This document shows positions 9,295 through 16,872 of a stretch of DNA of 32,491 nt, one piece after another. Location: NCBI GenBank assembly GCA_964386865.1, contig CAYLUN010000064.1:1-32491 (forward strand), read 5' to 3'. The notes beneath the pieces are model-generated. The model saw nothing but the letters and a program-made list of their open reading frames with translations. It searched no databases and was not told where the DNA came from. The translations under genes were made by a program, and so were the position numbers. The stretch comes from CAYLUN01 sp964386865 (GTDB lineage: Bacteria; Verrucomicrobiota; Kiritimatiellia; RFP12; UBA1067). The first letter of the stretch is position 1; each line of letters begins with the position of its first letter.

Positions 9295-9323
9295 ATTAAA
9301 CACAGAGTGTGAGCGATTGTCAA
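9295..9323 (-). promoter_or_regulatory. Strong sigma70-type promoter for the LamG/PATR-sialidase unit
   Basis: On the minus strand TTGACA (9323-9318) is a perfect -35 box. It is followed after exactly 17 nt by TTTAAT (9300-9295), a 5-of-6 match to the -10 consensus. The surrounding 9240-9340 stretch is clearly AT-richer than the rest of the window. Transcription would begin near 9289, giving a leader of about 85 nt before the ATG at 9205. Confidence 0.75.
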
Positions 9324-9355
9324 CAAGGGATTGAACATTTGTCGCCCCGCCCCGT

Positions 9356-9784
9356 TTACTTGTTGTCGGCCTCGGTGATTCGTGCAAGCAGGATTTCCTG
9401 CATATCCTTCTTGTAGCGGCCGCGGTCGTAGATGACGTAGACAACGCCCGCTTTGCCTTCGGCGCCATCGGGGTAGCTGACCGACTCGCGCTCGTCGAGC
9501 ACGAGCTTGAACGGCCACGTCTTGCCCTCGTCCAGCAGGCCGGTGTACCAGATGGCCCACAGGCGTCCGCCCGGGGCGACGGTGATGCCGGGAATGCCTT
9601 GCCAGGTGCGCATCCGAGCCCAGTAATGTGGGCCGGGCATCAGCTCGAGATACGGCGGCGTCAGAGCCGTGATCTTCAGGTGCTCCGGTGGCTCGGTCTG
9701 CGCCTGGCCGGAAAGAGCCGGAAATAGGGCGGCAGCAAGAGCGAAGAGCGCTGCGCGTGCGGTGTGGTGACGGCCCGTGTTCAT
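9356..9784 (-). CDS. Collapsed sialidase-like protein (142 aa), secreted remnant
   Basis: Residues 1-29 are a signal peptide ending SGQAQ. The rest matches the two ends of the sialidase repeat in the 1265-3937 protein. Residues about 45-83 (WQGIPGITVAPGGRLWAIWY) match the first blade. They run directly into DEGKTW and LDERESVSYPDG, which belong to the last blade, and the end EILLARITEADNK matches NILMAAFSEADV. About 230-250 residues of propeller are therefore missing without loss of frame. The ATG overlaps the TGA of the upstream 711-aa gene as ATGA, so it is translationally coupled. A single incomplete propeller is unlikely to be catalytic. It may be a decaying paralogue or a small secreted derivative with a new role. 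Confidence 0.7.
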   Translation of the reverse strand: MNTGRHHTARAALFALAAALFPALSGQAQTEPPEHLKITALTPPYLELMPGPHYWARMRTWQGIPGITVAPGGRLWAIWYTGLLDEGKTWPFKLVLDERESVSYPDGAEGKAGVVYVIYDRGRYKKDMQEILLARITEADNK

Positions 9785-11916
9785 TTCGGTGTCCCCGTAC
9801 GTTGCAGGTCGGCTTCGGCCTCCAGCGAGGCCTTGCCGACGGTGTCGAGGTCGCAGGTGAAGCCGGGCCCGCCGCCCGCGACGTAGCCGTCGCTGCGGCC
9901 GGTGGCATCGCGGCTCACCCAGAACGCGTAGAGCTTGCCGCTCGTCAGTCTAAAGCGGAAGCGCACGGCGCGGCCCGCGAGCGGGGTGAGGTCGTCGCCG
10001 CCCTTCCAGCGGAGCTGAGCGAGCGTGGCGTCGCCGGTGGCTGGCACGCAGTTGCCAAAGGTGAACGGCTCGACAGGCTTGCCTGTCATGTCGAGCGCTT
10101 CCGCGACCAGCGAACCTCTGGGCGCGTCGAGATTCACGAACAGGTGCTTGCCGCTGAAGGAGACGGGCCGCGTCGTGAGCGTGCCGGGCTTCGCGTCCGC
10201 ATTGAGCGAGGCGAAGCCGTCGCGCCGCAGGAAGGCCACGCCGGTCGAGGCGTTGCCGTAGAGCCCCGACTGCATCGAGCTGGTCATCTTGATCTTCGGG
10301 TCGCCCAGCTTCAGGTTCTCGTCGCCCGCGAAGCCGATGTAGTAGAACCAGAGCGTGTCGCCGCGCACCACGCAGATGTTGCCGAGCGACTGCACGTAGC
10401 CGCGATCCCACACGGGACGCTGCTCGGAGTTGATGGCTATGGTGCGGTCGGGGCGGTGCCAGTGGAAGCCGTCGCGGCTGTAGGCGAAGTTCAGCCCCGT
10501 GTTCTTGGGCAGGCCCTTGGCGGCGTTGATGTCGTTGGACGGGCCGTGGAGGATCTCGAAGAACCCGAGCATCAGGCTCTCGTAGGCCACGGCGTCGAGG
10601 TTATAGAGCTGCGGCGCATCGCCGATGCGCGGGTCGGGCAGGTCGAGGCTGTCTGTGCGAGCCCACGGCATGGGCTCGTCAGGCAGCCACTGCATGCCGC
10701 GCAGAAAATCGTCGCACTCCCAGTAGGCGCGCGAACGTCCGCCTGGGCTGCCCCACCGCAGGCTGTAGACCCAGACCTTGCGGAAGGGGTTGTAGAACAT
10801 GGTGGAGCGGTCGCCGGTGGTGCCGCACTCGGTGTGCTTGCCCCAGTCGATGCCGTCTTGGGAGACGAAGGCGCGGGCGCGGTCGCGTCCGCCGCCGCCG
10901 CGCAGGAAGATCTTATAAGCCTGCTTGGGGTCGGTCGTGCGGTAGTCGCGCACCACGGTCCAGGAGTCGGGCTTGATCGTGTCGGGCAGGATCTGGTTCG
11001 TGCCGGGCTTGAGCGGCAGGTTGGGGCGCGCCCACGTCAAGCCGTCGCGGCTGGTGGCGTAGGCGATGGTGGAGACCCAGCCGGCCTCGTACCAGAGTTC
11101 GAAGAGGCGCTTCTCGGGGTTCCACCAGAGCCCGCCGCTCTTGGGGCCGGCCACGGAGAGCCCGTTGATGCCGCTGCGCTCGATCGCGGTTTCGGGCTTG
11201 AGCACCGGGTTCTTCTCATACTTGGTCGGATGGTGGAATTCGCGCGTGAGGTCGGTCTGCTCGACGAGGAAATCGTCGACGAAGAGCTGGCGGCCGACGT
11301 CGATGGGGACGAGTGTGGGCGGGTTGTCGAGATAGGGGACACGCGGCGGCGCGTTGGTGGTCCAGTCGATGCGCGGCGGCCAGTCGCGCGGCAGTCGGAT
11401 GCCGTTGTAGAGCAGCTCGCCCTGCTTGGGGGAGCGTGGGATGTCGAAGCCTGCGACCACGGTCCAGATGGGCGGCGAGAAGCGTTCGCCCGCGGCGACG
11501 CGCTTGTGGAAGACGCCGACCACGTCGGCGGGGTTCTCGCCGAAGAGCTGGAAGGGTTCGAGGCCGGGCACGCGCGCGAAACCGAGCCGCTGGAGCGCGG
11601 CGGTGCGGTCGACCTTGGCGTTCACGGGGGCGAGGGCGTAGAGGTCGCCGGCCTTGAGGCACACGTACGCGTTGGTCGCCTTAATGGGGAGTTCGTAGTA
11701 GAGGCAACCGTCCAGCAGGCGGGGGAAGTTCTCGGCGGCCTTGAACCCGCGGTCGGAGAAGAGGAACATGGACTTCTTGAGGGTGCTGTCGGTGGAGAAC
11801 TGGCAGACGCGGGGGCGGTCGGCCTGTTCGGCGCGAATGACCGCGCGGTCGGCGGCGCACAAGGGGCCTGCCGAGAGGCAGGCGGCGAGCACAAGCAGGG
11901 GCGCTATTTTTAACAT
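9781..11916 (-). CDS. Secreted GH32-like five-bladed propeller protein with N-terminal shared domain (711 aa)
   Basis: The frame is open further upstream to 12135, but that part is the antisense-like tail of the 1608-aa gene. MLKIAPLLVLAACLSAGPLC at 11916 is a clear signal sequence and sets the start. The LAAC at residues 10-13 could be a lipobox. Residues 52-160 (LFSDRGF to TVVAGF) are the domain shared with 1-1172 and 1265-3937. Residues about 190-590 resemble the GH32/GH43-like propellers common in Planctomycetes and Lentisphaerae (GRQLFVDDFLVEQT, KYEKNPVLKP, GGLWWNPEKRLFELWYEAG, YATSRDGLTWARPNLPL, NFAYSRDGFHWHRP). The C-terminal 120 residues form a beta-sandwich (LFVNLDAPRGSLVAEALD, LAGRAVRFRFRLTSGKLYAF). 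It is probably an exported glycoside hydrolase or carbohydrate-binding protein. The substrate is unknown. Confidence 0.85.
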   Translation of the reverse strand: MLKIAPLLVLAACLSAGPLCAADRAVIRAEQADRPRVCQFSTDSTLKKSMFLFSDRGFKAAENFPRLLDGCLYYELPIKATNAYVCLKAGDLYALAPVNAKVDRTAALQRLGFARVPGLEPFQLFGENPADVVGVFHKRVAAGERFSPPIWTVVAGFDIPRSPKQGELLYNGIRLPRDWPPRIDWTTNAPPRVPYLDNPPTLVPIDVGRQLFVDDFLVEQTDLTREFHHPTKYEKNPVLKPETAIERSGINGLSVAGPKSGGLWWNPEKRLFELWYEAGWVSTIAYATSRDGLTWARPNLPLKPGTNQILPDTIKPDSWTVVRDYRTTDPKQAYKIFLRGGGGRDRARAFVSQDGIDWGKHTECGTTGDRSTMFYNPFRKVWVYSLRWGSPGGRSRAYWECDDFLRGMQWLPDEPMPWARTDSLDLPDPRIGDAPQLYNLDAVAYESLMLGFFEILHGPSNDINAAKGLPKNTGLNFAYSRDGFHWHRPDRTIAINSEQRPVWDRGYVQSLGNICVVRGDTLWFYYIGFAGDENLKLGDPKIKMTSSMQSGLYGNASTGVAFLRRDGFASLNADAKPGTLTTRPVSFSGKHLFVNLDAPRGSLVAEALDMTGKPVEPFTFGNCVPATGDATLAQLRWKGGDDLTPLAGRAVRFRFRLTSGKLYAFWVSRDATGRSDGYVAGGGPGFTCDLDTVGKASLEAEADLQRTGTPK

Positions 11917-11922
11917 ATCAAA

Positions 11923-11952
11923 ATTAGTAACAGGTCGGCGCGCCGGCGTCAA
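11923..11952 (-). promoter_or_regulatory. Candidate promoter for the 711-aa gene, nearly leaderless
   Basis: On the minus strand TTGACG (11952-11947) is followed by TACTAA after 17 nt or ACTAAT after 18 nt. The predicted transcript start falls within a few bases of the ATG at 11916, and no Shine-Dalgarno sequence is visible, so the mRNA may be nearly leaderless. The -10 box is a weak match. Confidence 0.4.
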
Positions 11953-11980
11953 CTGGAAATCTCGGACCGTCAGCTGGGCG

Positions 11981-14900
11981 TCAGTCGCGGATGCGGAGCT
12001 GGAAAAACCGTTTTGAGGACGGCGGCAGGGCCGGGGCGAGCAGGTCGACGGTGAGCGAGTCGCCCTGGCGGCTCCAGGTGGAGGGTGGGCATAGCACCCA
12101 GGTTGCGAGGTCCTCCGAGCACCAGATCTCCACAAGGCCCTCGAGGCCCTCGGCGGAAAGCGACAGTGCCGTGTCGCCAGCCAAGGCTGCGGCGGCGAAA
12201 CGCGGCGCGTCGGGCAGGCCGGGCGAGCCGAGGGCCGAACGGCTGGGGCGCCAGTTGGCGGCTGTGCTCCAGAGCGGTTCCGCGGCGGCGAGGTCGACGG
12301 CGACGAGCGAACGTCCGGTGTCGTAGGTTCCGGGATACCAGTTGGTGGAGTAGGTGAACGTCAGGATGTTCGTGCCGTCGGGATCCACAAGCGAAAGGGC
12401 CTCGCCTTTGCGGGCGAGGTTGCCGCTCGACCAGGCGGTCAGCGAGAGGGCGTTGGTGGCGTAGCGCGTGGCAAAGGCGGCCAGGTTCTTCGCGAGCACA
12501 AGTCGGGTGCCGGGGGCAAGGGCGAACGGGGCGAACGTGTGCGTGATGCCTGTGGCGAAGCGGATGCCGCCCAGATCGAGCGCGGTGGCGCCCGTGTTGC
12601 GCAACTCGAGCCAGGCGAAGTCGTCGTTGACGTAGGGGCTGCCGACGGCGGGGGCGGGCGGCGCATACATGAGCTCGGACACGCGCAGCGGCGAGTAGTC
12701 GACTGGCGCGCGAAGGACAGCTAGGTCGACCTCAGCGAGCGGGCTCCAGTCCGAGCCGTTCGCGGCGCGGGCGAGGACGGTGAGGCTGTTGGTCACGGTG
12801 AGGTCGGCCCGGTGGGTTGCTGTCTGCTGCGCGTCGACGGCGGTGGCGAGCGACAGGTCGAAGTAGAGGTCGGAACTGCCCTCGTTGCACTGGTGCACTT
12901 CCACGGCGAGGGTGTTGGTGCCGGCGCGCAGCAGGCTGGCGGAAACGGCGCGGGTGAAGTAGGTGTTCTGATCGGGCGAGCCGACGATGGCTGCTGACCA
13001 GGCGCCGTACGAGATGGCGCCGGCGGCCATGTTCTCGCGCAGGAGTTCGGCGCCGTTGAGGTAGACGACCGCGCCGTCGTCGCGCAGGATTTCGAGGGAG
13101 AGGCCGCTGACCCCGTTGGTGGAGGCGAGGGTGAAGGTGCGACGGAAGTAGGTGGTGGTGACCTGGGTGCCGGAGACGCCGTTGGTGTAGCGGCGAGTGA
13201 CGGTGGCGACGGGGTTGACGGTGGCGCTGCCGGCGAAGCCGAGCGTGGCGGATCCCTGCGACCAGGCGGCGTCGGGATAGGAGGCTGCGCTCCAGGGGAG
13301 GCTGTTCGTCGAGGGAGGCTGGAAGCCGCGGTCGAAATAGCGCCAGGCTGCGCCGCGCGCGACGAGCGTCACGGGCTGGGCCGCTTGGCCGACTGTCTGC
13401 GTGACGGCGATCGCGCTGGGGCTGAGTCCTCCGCCGGGCAGGCGCGGGTCGGTGCCGTCGGTCGTGAAGTAGAAGGCGTTGGTGGCGGAGACGCGCAGGG
13501 TGTAGCCAGAGGCAACCGTGGCGTTGGTGGTCGAGTAGCTCGGCGCGTCGAGCCAAGGGTACCAGCCGCGGTTGCGGAAGTGGCTAACGATGATGTCGCG
13601 GCGCTGGTTCAGGTAGGTGTTGAGCACGGTGTTGCAGGCGGGCAGCCAGGTGGCGTCGCGCGTGAGGCCGCGCCCCCAGCGGGCGGACTCGACAATAATG
13701 GCGAGGTCGATCTCGCTCATGCGGCTGCGGAAGAGCGACTGCGCGTTGGTCGGTGCGAGCGGGCCGTTGCCGAAGAGGTGCCGGCGCACGAGGTCGGCGA
13801 AGTGCAGGCGGTAGTCGGGGTGCTGGCAGAGACGCTGGTGAAGGGTCGCCGGATTGAAGAGCGATTGGGCCGTGAAATCGGCGCCGGCGCCGGTGGTGTC
13901 GCAGTTAACGTCGAAGCTGCCGATCGCGCCGAGCGAGTGCTCGGCGTCGTGGCGGACCCACGTGAAGCCGCTGGGGCTCTTGCGGTTGAAGAGGCCGAAC
14001 ATGTTGTTGGGGAACCCGCCCCAGACGGAGATGGGCGAGTCGGGGTCGCCGGTGTAGTAGGCCGTGAGCATGAAGGCGATCAGGTTGTCTTGATCCAGAT
14101 ACGCAGGGTAGTTGGTGTTGGCGGTGCCGTTCGGGTTGAGGCCGCGCACACGCCAGTAGTTGTTGGAATAGGCGCCGGCGAAGCCCTGGTTGATGGCGAT
14201 GTCGTGGAGCGCGTAGAACGCGTCGAAGGTGCCGTCCGAGGCCGTCGTGGTGTAGCCGGGCTGGGTGGTCTTGATGCAGTCCCAGTCCTCGGCGTCACCG
14301 CCGAGGTAGGTCGAGGCAAAATCGGCGTCGGGGCGCTCCTCGGTCTGGTAGAGTCCCCAGTACTGGCCGTTGAGGTAGAGGTGGTAGTAACGGCTGCGCG
14401 CGTAGGGCATGCCCATCTCGCGCTGCGCGTCGCGCGAGAAGGTCTCGCGGACAAAGGTCTCCTGCGCGCTGCCTTCATAGGACCACGAGTGGTTCTGGGA
14501 ACAGCGCAGGTCGATCTTCTCAAACTCGCCGGCGCCCTCGTCGTCGAAGAGCTTGAACTTCAGCGCCGACTCTCCGTAACCCGAGCGGAAAAAGAGCCGG
14601 AAGGCGTGCTTGGGGTTGCCGGTGGTGCGGCTGAAGGCGCCGCGGATGCGCAGGCCCGCGTCGATGCGGAACTCGTGGTTTGTGCCGCGCACGGGGTCGA
14701 TCAGCTCAACGGAGACGGGGCGCTCCCACGCGAGCCCGTCGTTGCCGGGGTTGACGTAGATGCCGCTAGTGGCGCTGAAGAGGTTGGTGAGGTCGGTGAC
14801 GAGCGAGATGGACGGGATGGCGTTGGTCAGGCCGTTGCGGATGCGCACGGGGTCGCCGGCGACGGTGGCCGCTCGCAGGCCGTACTCCATGCTCTGTCCG

Positions 14901-16807
14901 TTCACCTGGCCGCTCGCGGGCCACCCGTTGGGCGCGGAGGCGCCCTGCTGGAGGATGTCCTCGGGGAAGAGCCACGTGAAGGTTCTCACGGTCATCCTGA
15001 GCGAGTCGGGGTCGATCACGGCGGCGCGGAGGACGGTGGTGTTCGTGACCGCGAGCGGCCCGGCGTAAAGCAGCGAGTTTGTCCACGGGGTGCTGCCGTC
15101 CACCGTGTAGCGGATCGCGGCGTTGGTCGCCCCTTCGCAGGCGAGTGACACGGCGAAGGGCTCGCGCTTGTAACCGCGCGGCACGCTGGCGACGACTTTG
15201 GGCGTGGGCGCGGTGAAGGCGTGCCCGTTAGCGGCGCCGGGGGTCGGCGCCTTGAAAAAGCAGGGGAAGCGCTCGGCGGAGCGCCAGACGAGGCGCGGCT
15301 GGAGGAGGAAGTCGGCGTTGGTGGCGGAGTCGTTGAGGCCGGTCACCGCGAGCGTGTTGGAGCCGGCGGCGAAGGCGGCGGCGGGCACGCTGTAGGCGAG
15401 CCACTGCAGCACGTTGGTCAGGGGCCTCGCCGCGGTGGCCGCGCTGTTCCAGAGCAGTGGGGCCGGCAGGTTCAGCGACGCGAGCGGCGTGCCGTTCAGC
15501 GAGGCGCTGAACCCGTCCGCGCAGCGCATGTACAGGGTGACATCCTCGCCGGCGGCCGGCGCGTGAGACAGGGAGAAGGGCCACTCGGCGTCGAGCCGTG
15601 CGTTGACGCCGCGCATGGCCTTGGAGACGTCTGTTTCGAACGCGCTGCCGATGGCGCCTGCGTGCAGAAGGCCGCCCGCAGGGTCTCCGACGAGGCGGAA
15701 GGTGCCGGGCGCGAACGCGCTCTGGTAGCCTTGGGCGGCCGAGAATTCGACGGTCGCGCCACCCTCGTTTTCGTAGTAGCTGAGTGTCAGGCTGTAGACG
15801 CCGGCGGCAGGGAAGGTGAACGTGGCAAGGGTGTTGCCGAACCCTCGTCCAGTGGTGTACTCGGAGGCGACGTTCACGCCCTGACCGCTGACCCGCAGGC
15901 GGAAGCCGTCGTCGCTGCCGACGCAGAAGGTCCACTGGTCGCCCTGCGGCACGTAGATCGACGTGTCCGCCACGACCACGAAGTAGCTCTTGTCCTGGCC
16001 GGCCGTGTGGTTGGGGAAGAGTTCGTTGTTGGTGAAGTAGCCGGACGAGGAGGACTCGTGGAAATCGATGGTGGCGTAGGGCGCGACGACGGGGTAGGCG
16101 CGGTCGGTCTTCCAGTAGGCGCCGTTGGCGGCCATCACCTCGGCCGCGTCGATGCTCGCGATGGAGGTGTTCATCTCGTAGTAGCGGACGGTGAAGGCCG
16201 AGTTGGTTCCGGCGCAGCCGAGCGCGCCGACGGCGTTGGTCCACGGGGCGGTTCCGGCGGCGTTTGGGACGCGGTAACGGCCGGGCGAGGCCGCGCCTAC
16301 GAGGTCGGTTTGGCGGGTGGTTCGCCCATACGAGACGTCCTCGTACTGCTCCGGGAAAACGGGCGAGAAAGCGTCTGCGGCGGTTGCGCCGTCGGGCCTG
16401 ATCAGGCCGAGGTACTCGCCATCTTTGGAGAGGCTGAAGTTGGCGTGTAGCTCGCCGTTGGTGAAGGAGACGTCCGAGCTGTCGGCAAAGACGAGCAGGT
16501 AGCCGTTGGAGGTGATCGAGGTTCCGTCGGGGATGCGCCACTTGGCCGGGGTGCTCTCCTTGTCGGTGAGAAACCAGCCGCCGAGGTCCACCGGCTCAGC
16601 CGCGTCGTTGTACAGCTCGATCCAGTCGGCGGCCTCGCCCGCCGAGTTGGTCGCCCCGCCGCGGTTCTCAGCGACGAACTCGTTGAGCCACACGCCGGCG
16701 CGGGACGGCGCGCGAACAGAGAGAAACAAAAGAAAAGCAAGCCCAAAGCCGCGGAGGCCGAACATGTGGAAGAGAGAGCCTGTCGAAGATCCTGTCGTGC
16801 TGCGCAT
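11981..16807 (-). CDS. Giant secreted lamin-tail / CotH modular surface protein (1608 aa)
   Basis: The ATG at 16807 follows AGGCGGGA and a promoter. An internal Met at 16765 is an alternative start closer to the hydrophobic signal (GFGLAFLLFLSV). Visible modules are: lamin-tail domain about 39-165 (VWLNEFVAENRGG, GEAADWIELYNDA, DLGGWFLTD); PA14-like 205-370 (TFCVGSDDGFRLRVSG, YSLTLSYYENEGGATVEF); galactose-binding-like 385-505; chitobiase-C-like about 536-615 (IRYTVDGSTPWTNS); CotH domain about 662-1030 (GLRIRGAF, KHAFRLFFRSGYGESALKF, LYLNGQYWGLYQTEERPDADF, TWVRHDAEHSL); a second chitobiase-like segment near 1102 (FYFTTDGTDP); a beta-sandwich about 1152-1320 (LEILRDDGAVVYLNGAEL); and a second lamin-tail about 1372-1490. 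CotH proteins are secreted kinase-like enzymes, but I could not verify catalytic residues here. It is likely a cell-surface or exported protein. It appears monocistronic. Confidence 0.87.
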   Translation of the reverse strand: MRSTTGSSTGSLFHMFGLRGFGLAFLLFLSVRAPSRAGVWLNEFVAENRGGATNSAGEAADWIELYNDAAEPVDLGGWFLTDKESTPAKWRIPDGTSITSNGYLLVFADSSDVSFTNGELHANFSLSKDGEYLGLIRPDGATAADAFSPVFPEQYEDVSYGRTTRQTDLVGAASPGRYRVPNAAGTAPWTNAVGALGCAGTNSAFTVRYYEMNTSIASIDAAEVMAANGAYWKTDRAYPVVAPYATIDFHESSSSGYFTNNELFPNHTAGQDKSYFVVVADTSIYVPQGDQWTFCVGSDDGFRLRVSGQGVNVASEYTTGRGFGNTLATFTFPAAGVYSLTLSYYENEGGATVEFSAAQGYQSAFAPGTFRLVGDPAGGLLHAGAIGSAFETDVSKAMRGVNARLDAEWPFSLSHAPAAGEDVTLYMRCADGFSASLNGTPLASLNLPAPLLWNSAATAARPLTNVLQWLAYSVPAAAFAAGSNTLAVTGLNDSATNADFLLQPRLVWRSAERFPCFFKAPTPGAANGHAFTAPTPKVVASVPRGYKREPFAVSLACEGATNAAIRYTVDGSTPWTNSLLYAGPLAVTNTTVLRAAVIDPDSLRMTVRTFTWLFPEDILQQGASAPNGWPASGQVNGQSMEYGLRAATVAGDPVRIRNGLTNAIPSISLVTDLTNLFSATSGIYVNPGNDGLAWERPVSVELIDPVRGTNHEFRIDAGLRIRGAFSRTTGNPKHAFRLFFRSGYGESALKFKLFDDEGAGEFEKIDLRCSQNHSWSYEGSAQETFVRETFSRDAQREMGMPYARSRYYHLYLNGQYWGLYQTEERPDADFASTYLGGDAEDWDCIKTTQPGYTTTASDGTFDAFYALHDIAINQGFAGAYSNNYWRVRGLNPNGTANTNYPAYLDQDNLIAFMLTAYYTGDPDSPISVWGGFPNNMFGLFNRKSPSGFTWVRHDAEHSLGAIGSFDVNCDTTGAGADFTAQSLFNPATLHQRLCQHPDYRLHFADLVRRHLFGNGPLAPTNAQSLFRSRMSEIDLAIIVESARWGRGLTRDATWLPACNTVLNTYLNQRRDIIVSHFRNRGWYPWLDAPSYSTTNATVASGYTLRVSATNAFYFTTDGTDPRLPGGGLSPSAIAVTQTVGQAAQPVTLVARGAAWRYFDRGFQPPSTNSLPWSAASYPDAAWSQGSATLGFAGSATVNPVATVTRRYTNGVSGTQVTTTYFRRTFTLASTNGVSGLSLEILRDDGAVVYLNGAELLRENMAAGAISYGAWSAAIVGSPDQNTYFTRAVSASLLRAGTNTLAVEVHQCNEGSSDLYFDLSLATAVDAQQTATHRADLTVTNSLTVLARAANGSDWSPLAEVDLAVLRAPVDYSPLRVSELMYAPPAPAVGSPYVNDDFAWLELRNTGATALDLGGIRFATGITHTFAPFALAPGTRLVLAKNLAAFATRYATNALSLTAWSSGNLARKGEALSLVDPDGTNILTFTYSTNWYPGTYDTGRSLVAVDLAAAEPLWSTAANWRPSRSALGSPGLPDAPRFAAAALAGDTALSLSAEGLEGLVEIWCSEDLATWVLCPPSTWSRQGDSLTVDLLAPALPPSSKRFFQLRIRD

Positions 16808-16833
16808 TTCCCGCCTTTACGAGTACTGGCTTC

Positions 16834-16863
16834 ACTATACATGAAAGAAGGCGGCGGGTGCAA
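16834..16863 (-). promoter_or_regulatory. Sigma70-type promoter for the lamin-tail/CotH gene
   Basis: On the minus strand TTGCAC (16863-16858) is separated by 18 nt from TATAGT (16839-16834), each 5 of 6 or close to consensus. The start would lie near 16827, about 20 nt before the ATG at 16807. The -35 box begins about 10 bp after the stop of the upstream operon, with no intervening hairpin terminator visible. Confidence 0.6.
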
Positions 16864-16872
16864 TGATGCGGT

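Noticed and set aside
11917..12135. N-terminal extension of the 711-aa gene to 12135
   Set aside because: Runs through the end of the 1608-aa gene in another frame. The signal peptide begins at 11916 after a candidate promoter.
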